The translations under genes were made by a program, and so were the position numbers. A stretch of 14,668 nucleotides of DNA from Candidatus Coatesiibacteriota bacterium (GTDB lineage: Bacteria > B130-G9), in NCBI GenBank assembly GCA_016929465.1, contig JAFGIT010000068.1, positions 1 through 14,668 on the forward strand. The letters run 5' to 3'. The notes below the pieces were generated by a model. The model did not search any database. It worked only from the letters and a program-made list of their open reading frames with translations, and had not been told where the DNA came from. Of this stretch, positions 6,267-14,528 are shown one piece after another (the stretch's first letter is position 1; every line of letters begins with the position of its first letter).

Positions 6267-7331
6267 ATGGCGATATTGAGAGAGCAAATCGAGGAGCGAG
6301 AGCGCAATTTCCTCTGCGAAAGCGCGACGCTGAGCTCTGAGAGCCTCGGTCGCGAGCGAGACGAGTCCGAGTGCTCCATAAGGACCTGCTTCCAGAGGGA
6401 CAGGGACCGCCTTATTCATAGCAAGTCGTTCAGGCGTCTGAAGCACAAGACTCAGGTTTTTCTGAAGCCGCAGGACGACCACTATCGGACACGTCTGACA
6501 CACACGCTGGAGGTTGGCCAGATAGCCAGGACCATCGCTAGGGCGCTGCGACTCAACGAGGACCTTGTGGAGGCAATTGCGATGGGCCACGACCTGGGGC
6601 ACACGCCGTTCGGCCATTCGGGAGAAGCTGCGCTCACCGAGATTCACCCTGGGGGCTTCCATCATCCGGTGCAATCCCTCCGCGTGGTGGATTTGCTCGA
6701 GCGTGATGGAGTTGGGCTGAATCTGACATTTGAGGTCCGGGATGGCATCTCTAAGCACTCCAAGGGGCTGGGGCGTCTCATACCTGATGATCGAAGCCAT
6801 TTGCCTCGCACGCTAGAGGGGCAGATAGTGCGAATCTCGGACATAATCGCATACGTGAACCACGACATAGACGACGCAATTCGGGCCGGAATTCTGACCC
6901 AGGATTCAATCCCCCCGGAGATCGCATCGGTGGTCGGAACCGGTCATTCCGGAAGGATTGGGACGATGGTCAATGATGTGATAGAGGCGACCCAGAATGT
7001 CGGGATGGAATACATCTCGATGAGCAGTGCCGTCTGCAAGGCAACTGAGAACCTCCGAGCCTTCCTGCATGAGAACGTCTATAACCACCCCGGCTCTGTC
7101 CAGGAGTTCAGAAAGGCGAAGGACCTTCTAAAGCAGCTCTATACATACTACTTGAACCACATAGACAGAGTGCCATCGATGCTCACCTCCAGCGAGTGGT
7201 CCGGAGGCGACAACCAGGCCGTATGTGATTACATAGCCGGAATGACCGACAGCTACGCAATCTCCTGCTACGAGGAGATATTCTTGCCCATTCCGTGGGC
7301 GAAGGGTGTGGGCAGAGATGTTTTTGCCTGA
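6267..7331 (+). CDS. dGTP triphosphohydrolase-like HD-domain protein
   Basis: 354 residues from ATG 6267. The N-terminal arginine-rich block FQRDRDRLIHSKSFRRLKHK (42-61) and TQVFL are hallmarks of the dGTPase family. The HD metal site is complete: H79 in RLTH, H108-D109 in GHDLGHTPFGH and D193 in SDIIAYVNHD. The family hydrolyses dGTP or other dNTPs to the nucleoside and triphosphate in the cytoplasm and tunes the dNTP pool; some members restrict phage. The length fits the shorter bacterial dGTPase-like group, not the ~500-residue E. coli Dgt, so substrate preference is open. A small deviation is HHPVQS (132-137), where relatives usually have an HN pair before QS. The 3' end overlaps the PHP gene by 14 bases, so they should be co-translated. 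About 115 bases without a gene precede it, leaving room for its own promoter, but I see no strong one. Confidence 0.92.
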   Translation: MAILREQIEERERNFLCESATLSSESLGRERDESECSIRTCFQRDRDRLIHSKSFRRLKHKTQVFLKPQDDHYRTRLTHTLEVGQIARTIARALRLNEDLVEAIAMGHDLGHTPFGHSGEAALTEIHPGGFHHPVQSLRVVDLLERDGVGLNLTFEVRDGISKHSKGLGRLIPDDRSHLPRTLEGQIVRISDIIAYVNHDIDDAIRAGILTQDSIPPEIASVVGTGHSGRIGTMVNDVIEATQNVGMEYISMSSAVCKATENLRAFLHENVYNHPGSVQEFRKAKDLLKQLYTYYLNHIDRVPSMLTSSEWSGGDNQAVCDYIAGMTDSYAISCYEEIFLPIPWAKGVGRDVFA

Positions 7332-8211
7332 GATCGATCTCCATCTCCACTCCACTGCATCCGACGGGACTTGCAGCCCGATGGAGCTCGTTCGCATGTC
7401 CGCAAAAATGGGGCTTTCCGCTATTGCGATCGCCGACCATGACACTGTGGCTGGGGTCCTCGAGCTCAGGGGGCAGGAGCTCCCCCCTGGCCTCGAATTG
7501 GTCCCGGCCATCGAGATCGGCTCACACTTCCTTGAGAGATCGCTGCACATACTGGGCTACTTCATCAATCCGCTCAACGATGGGCTCAGGCAATTCATGG
7601 ACTGGAAGCTCGATGCGCGACGGGCCCGCGCGGAGGAGATAGTGCGAAAGCTGAGCGCGGGTGGGATACCCATAGACATGGATGCCGTACTCGAGGTAGC
7701 AGCCGGGGGAGCACTGGGCCGTGCGCATATCGCGCGGGTTCTCGTAGAGCGTGGAGCGGCGTCATCCGTGAATGAGGCCTTCGACCTTTATCTCAAGCGT
7801 CGCTCTCCTTACTTCGTCCCGATGATGAATCCGGACCCGTTCGAGGCCATAGCCCTTATCAGGGCTGCCGGGGGCGTCGCGTCGCTCGCACACCCCATCT
7901 TCCTGCGGGATTCGTTCCTGCAGGAGGTCTTGCCCATGTTGCTTGACGCCGGCCTCCAGGCTATAGAAGTCCTGTATGGCTTCGATCCCGATTTCGGATT
8001 GACGGTCGAGGAGCACCTGCATCGCTGCTCCGAGATATCCGGCCTCGCTGCGGCATACGGCCTCGCCAGGACCGGGGGCTCGGACTTCCATGGCGCGGCC
8101 GTGAAATATCAGAGCATCGGTTCCGCACACGTGCCATTGTCATTCCTCGAAGAGCTGAAGTCGAGACACCGCGGTGGACTATATGGGAATTCCGCAGATT
8201 GCACCGATTGA
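7318..8211 (+). CDS. PHP-domain metal-dependent phosphoesterase (TrpH/YciV, RNase AM-like)
   Basis: 297 residues from ATG 7318; GTG 7306 is an alternative adding four residues. The metal-binding motifs of the PHP family follow in order: DLHLHSTASDGT (7-18), IADHDT (38-43), PAIEI (Glu66), a His in SLHILGY (77), AHI midway, SLAHP and the closing GGSDFHG. The layout, with an insert of about 100 residues between the third and fourth motifs, matches the COG0613 group (E. coli YciV/RNase AM and the 3',5'-nucleoside bisphosphate phosphatases). It is predicted to hydrolyse phosphoesters in RNA 5' ends or nucleotides in the cytoplasm. It overlaps the dGTPase-like gene upstream by 14 bases and the reductase gene downstream by 13, so all three are probably one operon. 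I cannot distinguish the nuclease from the phosphatase role by sequence. Confidence 0.9.
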   Translation: MFLPEIDLHLHSTASDGTCSPMELVRMSAKMGLSAIAIADHDTVAGVLELRGQELPPGLELVPAIEIGSHFLERSLHILGYFINPLNDGLRQFMDWKLDARRARAEEIVRKLSAGGIPIDMDAVLEVAAGGALGRAHIARVLVERGAASSVNEAFDLYLKRRSPYFVPMMNPDPFEAIALIRAAGGVASLAHPIFLRDSFLQEVLPMLLDAGLQAIEVLYGFDPDFGLTVEEHLHRCSEISGLAAAYGLARTGGSDFHGAAVKYQSIGSAHVPLSFLEELKSRHRGGLYGNSADCTD

Positions 8212-9356
8212 GCAGAAATGACTTTGAGGTGATCGTCGTCGGTGGGGGGCCTGCCGGGGCAACATGCGCGCTGCACCTTGCTTCTGCCGGAGTCGATGTC
8301 GCCCTCTTAGAGAAGACGACGATCCCGAGGTTCAAACTCTGCGCCGGGGGCTTCAGCAGCCGGGCGAAGTCTCTTCTCGGCCTGGACGTGGACGCGGCCG
8401 TCCTGAACAATGTTGATGCGGTCGAGTTCCTGGGACACCACCGCCTGAGACTTCGAAAGGACTCACCTGCGATATTCGGGTGGGTAGTGAACCGTGAGCG
8501 ATTCGATGCACTGATCGTGGAAGAGGCTCGCAAAGCCGGTTGCGTCGTACAAGACCGGAGCGAGGTCACGGGCGTGAGAATTGGCGATGACGGAGTTGAG
8601 GTTAGCTGTCGGGATGGCTCCATGTATAGGGCGCGGGGGATAGTCGGCGCGGATGGCGCGAGGAGCGTTGTCAGAAAAGGCCTTGGGGCGGCTAAAATCA
8701 GGCGTCGGGGCGTGACAGTCATGTATGAGCTAAGACCGATATCCCCGGACGCTAAGATAGACAATATCATCAAGTTCGACTTCGGCGTGGTCCCCTACGG
8801 CTACCTCTGGATATTCCCGTATGGGAAGAAACTCTCGGTAGGGGCGATGACGTCGCAGGACAACCTGCCCGGTGCCAAGGACCTGGTTCAGTCCTATATC
8901 GCTGAAGATGACTATCTCTCATCCGGGTTCGAGGCGAATTTTCTCGGGGGCCGGGTGGTCCCCTTCTGGAGGGGGGAGCGCCCGCTGGGTGGCGCTCGGT
9001 GCATACTCGCGGGGGACGCTGCAGGCTTCATAGATGCCTTTGTTGGCGAGGGCTTGAGCTGGGCAATCAAGAGCGGGAAGATAGCCGCCTTCGCCGTCCT
9101 TGCGAGCCGCAATGGAGATGGTCGGCTCAACCATTTATATCCTGAATACCTCGGTCGCCTCAAGCGAGAGATTTTCCCCGAGCTCAGGAGAGCGTATTGG
9201 TTCGGGCGCACCGCGTATAGGCACCGCGAGCTCGTCTTCAAGGGCGTCTCGAGGCTTGCCCGAAGCACTGACCTCTTCGCCGAGATAGCAGAGAGCGAGA
9301 TCTCCTATAAATCACTTATATGGAAGACCATTAGCCAATTCCTACGAGGGAATTGA
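8199..9356 (+). CDS. Geranylgeranyl reductase family FAD-dependent oxidoreductase
   Basis: 385 residues from TTG 8199; TTG 8208 is an equally possible start, and no ATG or GTG occurs before the FAD fold. The N-terminal Rossmann motif VVGGGPAGATCALHLA with downstream acidic LLEK, the FKLCAGGFS block, the GADGARSVVR middle motif and the LAGDAAGFIDAFVGEGLSWA motif near residue 270 are the full set for the ChlP/GGR superfamily (COG0644). Relatives saturate isoprenoid chains: archaeal lipid cores, menaquinone side chains, or the phytyl tail of chlorophyll. In a bacterium without photosynthetic genes nearby, quinone or another polyprenoid is the likelier substrate, but this is inference. It overlaps the PHP gene by 13 bases, with no metabolic link that I can see beyond shared transcription. 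Confidence 0.9.
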   Translation: MHRLSRNDFEVIVVGGGPAGATCALHLASAGVDVALLEKTTIPRFKLCAGGFSSRAKSLLGLDVDAAVLNNVDAVEFLGHHRLRLRKDSPAIFGWVVNRERFDALIVEEARKAGCVVQDRSEVTGVRIGDDGVEVSCRDGSMYRARGIVGADGARSVVRKGLGAAKIRRRGVTVMYELRPISPDAKIDNIIKFDFGVVPYGYLWIFPYGKKLSVGAMTSQDNLPGAKDLVQSYIAEDDYLSSGFEANFLGGRVVPFWRGERPLGGARCILAGDAAGFIDAFVGEGLSWAIKSGKIAAFAVLASRNGDGRLNHLYPEYLGRLKREIFPELRRAYWFGRTAYRHRELVFKGVSRLARSTDLFAEIAESEISYKSLIWKTISQFLRGN

Positions 9357-9418
9357 ACGCGTGCGTCGGGTGGGTGCAGTGCAATTCATTCGGCGCTAAA
9401 CGGGTTGCATGAGACGAG

Positions 9419-11731
9419 ATGACTGTTGAGAGTTTCATGAAGAATATCCTCGAATCGCCCAAGGATAGCCGATGCGTGGCGGCAGTGAGGGAGATACCTC
9501 TCCGTGAGGCGAGATATGCAGATGTAGATCCTCCTCCCCCCGAGGAGCTGAGGACCGCTCTGGCCTCCATGGGGATCGAGCGACTATATGCGCACCAGGC
9601 GAGGTCGTTGGAGCTAAGCCGAGGGGGAGAGGATATAGTCGTGGTCTCGATAACGGCTGGCGGCAAGTCACTCTGCTACAACCTCCCTGTCATAGAGTCG
9701 CTTCTGGAAAATCCGAGGGGGGTGGCGCTATACATGTTCCCCACTAAGGCCCTGTCGAGCGACCAGGAGATTGTTCTCAAGCAAATGCTGGATGGACCGG
9801 GATTCAAGAATCGGGTCATCAGCGGGGTCTATGACGGTGACACAAACAGCTACTGGAAGAAAAAGAACCGGGAGCGCGCGAACATCATCATTACGAACCC
9901 AGACATGCTGCACGTCGGGATACTGCCGAACCACTCCAGATGGGAGCGTGTCTTCGCGAACTTGAAGTTCGTCGTGCTCGATGAGATCCACACCTATCTT
10001 GGCGCGTTCGGATCGAACGTGGCGAATGTTCTGCGGCGCCTGAAGCGAATCTGCGAGGGGATGGGATCGAGGCCGCAGTTCATCTGCTGCTCCGCGACGA
10101 TCAGCAACCCGGTCGAGCTGGCGGAGCGGATCACGGGCCGGCGGGTGCACCTCGTCGATGACGACGGCGCCCCGAGAAGCAAGAAGCATTTCATCATCTG
10201 GAATCCTCCACCGATCAGCGATGATGCCTCGATAAGGCCGGGCCTATTTGGCCAGGCGAGACGCCTGGTCTCTGAACTCGTGAAATCGGACGTTCAGACG
10301 ATATCCTTCACGGCCACGCGCATGGGTGCGGAGGTTCTCGCAAAGAACGTGAGGGAGGACCTTAAGGCTGTTAGCGATGACCTCCCCAGGCGCGTCAAAC
10401 CCTACCGGGGTGGATACCTGGCACAGAACCGGCGCGACATCGAAAGAGCGCTGATGGAGCGGAGGTTGCTCGCGGTAGTCAGCACCAGCGCACTGCAGCT
10501 CGGGGTCGATATAGGCTCCCTGGAGGCTTCTGTGATGGTAGGCTATCCGGGGACGATAGCGGCAACCTGGCAACAAGCGGGTCGCGCGGGTAGGAAGCGC
10601 GGGGAGAGCCTGGTTATCCTGGCAGCCGGACCCAATCCTGCTGACCAATACATCGCGCAGAATCCGGACTATATCTTCGAAAGAAGCTCTGAGAGTGCGG
10701 TCATCGATCCCGACAACCCATATATATTGACACAGCATATTTGCTGCGCGTCTGTCGAAAGGCCACTTGCAGACAAGGACTTCGCCTATTTCGGGCCGCT
10801 CTTCCACCCCATAGTCAGCATCCTCGAGAACGAGGGGCGCCTGAGGAGGATCGGTGAGGCGTGGTATTGGGCATGCGACGACTATCCCTCCCGTGAGACC
10901 GGCATCAGAACAGTCACGGGAGACCGGCTCTCCATCCAGGTCTGGGACGGAAATCGCAAGGGTGATGTGATTGGGGAGATCGACTCCGCAAGCATCTCGT
11001 TCATAGCCTATCCTGGGGCGATCTACATCCACGAAGGTGAGACATACCGCGTGACGCATGTCGATTGCGAGCGAGAGACGGTGACGGTCGAGAAGGCGGA
11101 TGTCCCCTATTACACGACGCCAATGATGAGGCACTCGATAAAGGTGCTGGAGACTCTCGACGCAAGGAGCTATCCCAAGTTCCTGGTGGTGAATTGCTCG
11201 GCGAACGTGACGTTCAGGACAGTCGGGTACATGCGCCGACGGTTCGCGAATGGCGAGAATCTCGGCACTTTCGAGCTTCTGCTGGATCCGGTCGTTCTTG
11301 ACACAACGGCGGCCTATCTTATGATCTCCGATGAGTTGAAGAGCGCACTCGATGAACAGGGCTTGTCGCCCCAGGGCGGCCTGGTGGGCCTGAAGAACCT
11401 CATCGCAGTCACCGCACCAATGCTCGCGATGTGCGACCCGAGGGACCTCGAGGTAATCATCGACTCGGAGAATTTCGAGAGGCAGGTCATCTTCATATTC
11501 GATCGGTTCGAGGGCGGCCTGGGATTCGCCGAGAAGATCGGGAGCGCCTTCGAGGAAATGCTTTCGATGTGCCTCAAGGTGGTTATAAGATGTCAGTGCA
11601 AGAATGGTTGCCCATCTTGCGTCGGGACTGCTGTCACCGAGCAAGAGGCGTCTGGACTTCCGCTCGATGACATCGCAGTGCCGAGGAAGGACGCTGCGAG
11701 AAGGCTGTTGGAATTGATGTTGGAATCTTGA
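9419..11731 (+). CDS. MrfA/YprA-like DEAD/DEAH-box helicase with four-cysteine C-terminal (DUF1998-type) domain
   Basis: 770 residues, the normal length for the family. SF2 helicase motifs seen: the YAHQ Q-motif (57-60), motif I ITAGGKS (78-84, where relatives have TASGKS), DEIH (188-191), SAT (225-227), QQAGRAGR (385-392). The DEIHTYLGAFGSNVANVLRRL stretch is nearly diagnostic of this family. The C-terminus has CQCKNGCPSC (725-734), the four-Cys metal-binding signature of the DUF1998 domain. Bacillus MrfA works with the nuclease MrfB in repair of mitomycin-type DNA damage; no MrfB-like gene is visible beside this one. It starts 62 bases after the reductase gene and ends within a possible promoter for the restriction-modification genes. 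It could instead be a defence-linked helicase, given the R-M neighbours, but the motifs fit the repair family. Confidence 0.92.
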   Translation: MTVESFMKNILESPKDSRCVAAVREIPLREARYADVDPPPPEELRTALASMGIERLYAHQARSLELSRGGEDIVVVSITAGGKSLCYNLPVIESLLENPRGVALYMFPTKALSSDQEIVLKQMLDGPGFKNRVISGVYDGDTNSYWKKKNRERANIIITNPDMLHVGILPNHSRWERVFANLKFVVLDEIHTYLGAFGSNVANVLRRLKRICEGMGSRPQFICCSATISNPVELAERITGRRVHLVDDDGAPRSKKHFIIWNPPPISDDASIRPGLFGQARRLVSELVKSDVQTISFTATRMGAEVLAKNVREDLKAVSDDLPRRVKPYRGGYLAQNRRDIERALMERRLLAVVSTSALQLGVDIGSLEASVMVGYPGTIAATWQQAGRAGRKRGESLVILAAGPNPADQYIAQNPDYIFERSSESAVIDPDNPYILTQHICCASVERPLADKDFAYFGPLFHPIVSILENEGRLRRIGEAWYWACDDYPSRETGIRTVTGDRLSIQVWDGNRKGDVIGEIDSASISFIAYPGAIYIHEGETYRVTHVDCERETVTVEKADVPYYTTPMMRHSIKVLETLDARSYPKFLVVNCSANVTFRTVGYMRRRFANGENLGTFELLLDPVVLDTTAAYLMISDELKSALDEQGLSPQGGLVGLKNLIAVTAPMLAMCDPRDLEVIIDSENFERQVIFIFDRFEGGLGFAEKIGSAFEEMLSMCLKVVIRCQCKNGCPSCVGTAVTEQEASGLPLDDIAVPRKDAARRLLELMLES

Positions 11732-11735
11732 TAAT
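11708..11735 (+). promoter_or_regulatory. Possible sigma70-type promoter for the restriction-modification genes
   Basis: TTGGAA (11708-11713) and GATAAT (11730-11735) are separated by 16 bases and overlap the last codons of the helicase gene. Each box differs from consensus by one or two bases. Transcription would begin near 11742, about 100 bases before the methyltransferase ATG. This is a by-eye match in an AT-rich patch, so it may be chance. Confidence 0.3.
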
Positions 11736-11758
11736 ATATTTCATGACCTTTGCCGCAG

Positions 11759-11774
11759 GCAAGCGCATGCTTGC
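11759..11774. repeat. Perfect inverted repeat (6-bp arms, 4-base loop) in the R-M leader
   Basis: The sequence GCAAGC-GCAT-GCTTGC is a perfect dyad lying about 15-30 bases downstream of the predicted transcription start and 70 bases before the methyltransferase gene. It has no T-tract, so it is not a standard intrinsic terminator. Position and symmetry suit an operator or an RNA hairpin controlling the R-M genes, but no separate controller gene is visible. The arms are short and the element is untested. Confidence 0.4.
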
Positions 11775-11844
11775 ACAGGAGAGGTACTCAATCTCACAGA
11801 GCCATTATGAATTTCGAAACAGCCTCGGATAAGGGAGCACGTCG

Positions 11845-12762
11845 ATGGCAACATCTGGAAGGGGAACTCTATTAGAGGGAGCGGGATCCAGACGCTCAGC
11901 CTCGCCGATATATCTCGACCAGACTGATATTCTCGAAAAGGTAGTCGTTAGGAAGCGCCCAAGAAGAGGACGCCGGATCGTGTTCGGTTGGTATGGGGGG
12001 AAGTTCAGTCACCTTGATTGGCTGTTGCCTCTGTTGCCTTCTGCACACCATTATTGCGAACCTTTTGCCGGTTCGGCCGCTGCGCTGCTAAATCGTAGCC
12101 CCTCTCCCGTCGAGACCTACAATGACATCGATGGAGAAGTCGTGAATTTCTTTCGAGTATTGCGAGATCGACATGATGAAATCATTTGGGCGATAAGGCT
12201 AACGCCTTTTTCCCGGGAGGAGTTTCACCTAGCAGTCAATGGATCGATGGAAAATATCTCTGATCTCGAACGTGCGAGGCGCTTTTACGTTCGTGCCAGG
12301 CAAGCCAGAACAGGCCTAGCTCAAACTGCGACGCTCGGGCGCTGGGCTAACTGCAAGAACACGAGCAGATCTGGTATGTCAGGCGTAGTGTCGCGATGGC
12401 TTGGCGGGGTCCAGGGATTGGGGGAGATAGCTGAGCGCCTGTTGCGAGTTCAGATTGAGAATCGACCAGCGTTGGAATTGATTCACATCTACGATAGCCC
12501 CAATACTCTTTTCTACTGCGACCCTCCCTATTTGCACGCAACCCGTGGCGATGACAAGGCATACGGGTTTGAAATGAACAACAAGGAGCACGCCGAACTC
12601 GCAGAGGCTCTGAGACTATGCAAAGGCAAGGTAGCACTATCTGGATATAGATGCGAACTGATGGACAAATGGTATGGGAACTGGAGCCGGTTTGATGCAC
12701 CTGTCAGGCAGTGCCACTCAATCAAGAAACCTAGACAAGAATGTCTATGGATGAACTACTGA
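11845..12762 (+). CDS. DNA adenine N6-methyltransferase, Dam family (type II modification enzyme)
   Basis: 305 residues from ATG 11845, with a purine-rich AAGGGAG about 8 bases upstream. Motifs in the order of the alpha (Dam/M.DpnIIA) group: motif X WYGGKFSHLDW (49-59), motif I EPFAGSAA (72-79), an ND pair (93-94) ending the second strand, and motif IV DPPY (226-229) with a following LHATR. It would transfer methyl from S-adenosylmethionine to the N6 of adenine in a specific site and protect the host DNA from the nuclease encoded one base downstream. The first ~40 residues are basic and have no family match. The target sequence cannot be read from the protein. Base composition falls below that of neighbouring genes (about 48% GC in a 60-base sample from 12181), a sign of recent transfer together with the next gene. 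Confidence 0.92.
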   Translation: MATSGRGTLLEGAGSRRSASPIYLDQTDILEKVVVRKRPRRGRRIVFGWYGGKFSHLDWLLPLLPSAHHYCEPFAGSAAALLNRSPSPVETYNDIDGEVVNFFRVLRDRHDEIIWAIRLTPFSREEFHLAVNGSMENISDLERARRFYVRARQARTGLAQTATLGRWANCKNTSRSGMSGVVSRWLGGVQGLGEIAERLLRVQIENRPALELIHIYDSPNTLFYCDPPYLHATRGDDKAYGFEMNNKEHAELAEALRLCKGKVALSGYRCELMDKWYGNWSRFDAPVRQCHSIKKPRQECLWMNY

Positions 12763-12763
12763 G

Positions 12764-13849
12764 ATGCCCTCGCTGGACTATGAACGCGCAGCTAGTCTGC
12801 TAGAGGAGCTCTTTTCCGAAGCCGAGAAGAACTCCCAGAATGGAGAAGTCCCTCAGGCTTCCGCAGAAATAGCATCCGCAGCAGATTTGCTCTTCTCTTC
12901 GAGAATAAAATCGTACCGTGAAGTCCTCATTGGGTGTGGACTAGCGCGACTGCTCGATCCATCAATCAATATTCGCCTGCCCTATATAAGCCAGGGCGAA
13001 GAAGCGTTCAACGGACGAACGCTCGATGAACGAGTCATTAATCCCTTCCTACAGAGGAGATTCGTCCCGTGCTCCAGGGGCCCATACTTGGCGATTTTTC
13101 GGAGAAGCGTGAGGTTCGTTCCGGAGACAGCAGTGGGCCTCCGCGACAAAGATGGCTATAGCGCCCTGTTGGTATTCATCGATGCGCTGGAATCTTCGGA
13201 TGAGAGTACCGCCCGAAGTATCGTGGCCTATATAATATATTGTTTTGTTCTACTGCGTGATGAGGCGAGGATTCCTGTCTCGAGGATCAGTCGAATGAGC
13301 TTAGAACAATGGCGTGTATTGATTGGGGGGCTTCTGTCCTCGCAGAGCGGCGGATTGCTTCCTGTGCTGTTGGCAGTCGCGATGCTTCGCACCATAAAAA
13401 TTTTCTACAAATTGCGGTGGGAGATCTCTTGGCAGGGCATTAATGTATCTGACACGGCATCTGGCATGGCGGGAGATATAACGGTCAAACAAAACGGCAA
13501 TATAATCTTGGCAATTGAAGTGACGGGGCGTCGCATCGAGAAGGCCCGCATCATATCGACATTCAACACAAAGATTTTGAGGTCGGGTGTTGTCGATTAT
13601 CTATTTGTATTTTCTATGACGCCTCCGACTGACGACGCTGTACAGGCTGCTTCTGCCTATTTCTCACAAGGTCATGAGCTGAATTTCCTTGAGATCAGGG
13701 ACTGGATTATAAACAATCTTGGTACAACCGGTTCCGTCGGTCGCAAGATTTTCAAAGATGAACTTCTCGCACTATTGGACACCAGCGAAGTGCCAGCGTC
13801 AGTGAAAATGGTTTGGAACGACATCGTGAACGAAGCTATTAGCTTTTAG
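12764..13849 (+). CDS. Type II restriction endonuclease, probably SacI-family
   Basis: 361 residues from an ATG one base after the methyltransferase stop, the usual tight R-M arrangement. The pattern NGRTLDERVINPFLQRR (83-99), a PC-x-RGPYLAIFRR segment, and the late YFSQGHELNFLEIRDW block recall the SacI restriction endonuclease family as I remember it; no search was run. A PD-(D/E)xK-type core is visible as GDITVKQNGNIILAIEVTGRR (start D238, then E252-V-T254): the acidic pair is in place but Thr stands where Lys is typical, followed by a basic R256-R257. The enzyme should cut DNA at the site methylated by its partner. GC is low for the window (about 42% in a 60-base sample from 13201, including a TATAATATATT run), which supports acquisition by transfer. 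If it is not SacI-like, a nuclease partner is still the most likely role from position and core. Confidence 0.72.
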   Translation: MPSLDYERAASLLEELFSEAEKNSQNGEVPQASAEIASAADLLFSSRIKSYREVLIGCGLARLLDPSINIRLPYISQGEEAFNGRTLDERVINPFLQRRFVPCSRGPYLAIFRRSVRFVPETAVGLRDKDGYSALLVFIDALESSDESTARSIVAYIIYCFVLLRDEARIPVSRISRMSLEQWRVLIGGLLSSQSGGLLPVLLAVAMLRTIKIFYKLRWEISWQGINVSDTASGMAGDITVKQNGNIILAIEVTGRRIEKARIISTFNTKILRSGVVDYLFVFSMTPPTDDAVQAASAYFSQGHELNFLEIRDWIINNLGTTGSVGRKIFKDELLALLDTSEVPASVKMVWNDIVNEAISF

Positions 13850-13922
13850 CTGAAGACATGGGTCGATGGATATTTAACCGAGGAGTTGCGTACATCTTGA
13901 GAATGACGCCGAACCGAGGAAT

Positions 13923-14489
13923 ATGTCTGCACAAGCTCGAAAACCAGTAAGTATCGGGCTGATTGAGCTGAATAGCATTGCGGTCGGGATCGAGACCGGC
14001 GACGCGATGTTGAAGGCCGCGTATGTGAACCTGCTTCGTGCCTCGACCATCTGCCCGGGGAAGTATATAGTGCTGGTCTATGGAGCGGTCGATGCGGTCC
14101 GCGCCTCGGTTCAGGCCGGGCGGGAATGCGGAGCTGAAAACGTCGTGGACCACCTGATAATCCCGAGTGTTCACCCCGAGGTGATTCCCGCTATCGCAGC
14201 CGCGACGGAGGTCGAGGTGGTCAACGCAATCGGGGTCATCGAAACTTTCTCCGCCGCTTCGTCGATAGTGGCCGCGGACTTTGCTGCGAAGGCCGCCGAC
14301 ATACAACTGATCGAGATTAGGCTCGCAAATGGCATCGGCGGCAAGTCGTTCGTCGTTATGACCGGTGAGATTGCTGCCGTTCAGGCCTCAGTGGCAGCCG
14401 GAGAGGCCCATCCCAGAGGGCAGGGCCTTCTCCTGAAAAGCGTTGTCATAGCGTCGCCACACGAAGACCTCAAGGACGCGATTCTCTAG
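13923..14489 (+). CDS. PduT-like tandem BMC-domain shell protein (BMC-T) with Fe-S cysteine
   Basis: 188 residues from ATG 13923, with GAGGA only two bases upstream. Two bacterial-microcompartment domains are fused: the first about 9-95 (IGLIELNSIAVGIETGDAML onward) and the second about 102-186 (AIGVIETFSAASSI onward, with GIGGK at 138-142 or nearby). The TICPGKY segment (42-48) puts Cys44 where PduT has the cysteine that holds a [4Fe-4S] cluster in the pore of the trimer. The overall plan and many short blocks match PduT, so this subunit probably forms a pseudohexameric shell tile that may pass electrons or small molecules across a microcompartment wall. No other shell, aldehyde dehydrogenase or diol dehydratase gene is in the window: upstream is the R-M pair and downstream a convergent gene. 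Its compartment type therefore cannot be given. Confidence 0.92.
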   Translation: MSAQARKPVSIGLIELNSIAVGIETGDAMLKAAYVNLLRASTICPGKYIVLVYGAVDAVRASVQAGRECGAENVVDHLIIPSVHPEVIPAIAAATEVEVVNAIGVIETFSAASSIVAADFAAKAADIQLIEIRLANGIGGKSFVVMTGEIAAVQASVAAGEAHPRGQGLLLKSVVIASPHEDLKDAIL

Positions 14490-14528
14490 GGCACCGTACC
14501 GCCGATGTCCTGAAGATGGGTCCTAATT

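Noticed and set aside
7961-8773. 270-codon open frame on the - strand
   Set aside because: Spans the junction of the PHP and reductase genes in antisense and is rich in Ser/Arg/Thr as expected of a shadow frame.
10244-11644. Long 466-codon open frame on the - strand
   Set aside because: It lies wholly opposite the helicase gene, whose motifs are complete; the - strand translation is a high-GC shadow with no recognisable domain.
13876-13920. Nine-base direct repeat AACCGAGGA at 13876 and 13912 before the BMC-T gene
   Set aside because: Too short to separate from chance; the second copy is simply the ribosome-site region.
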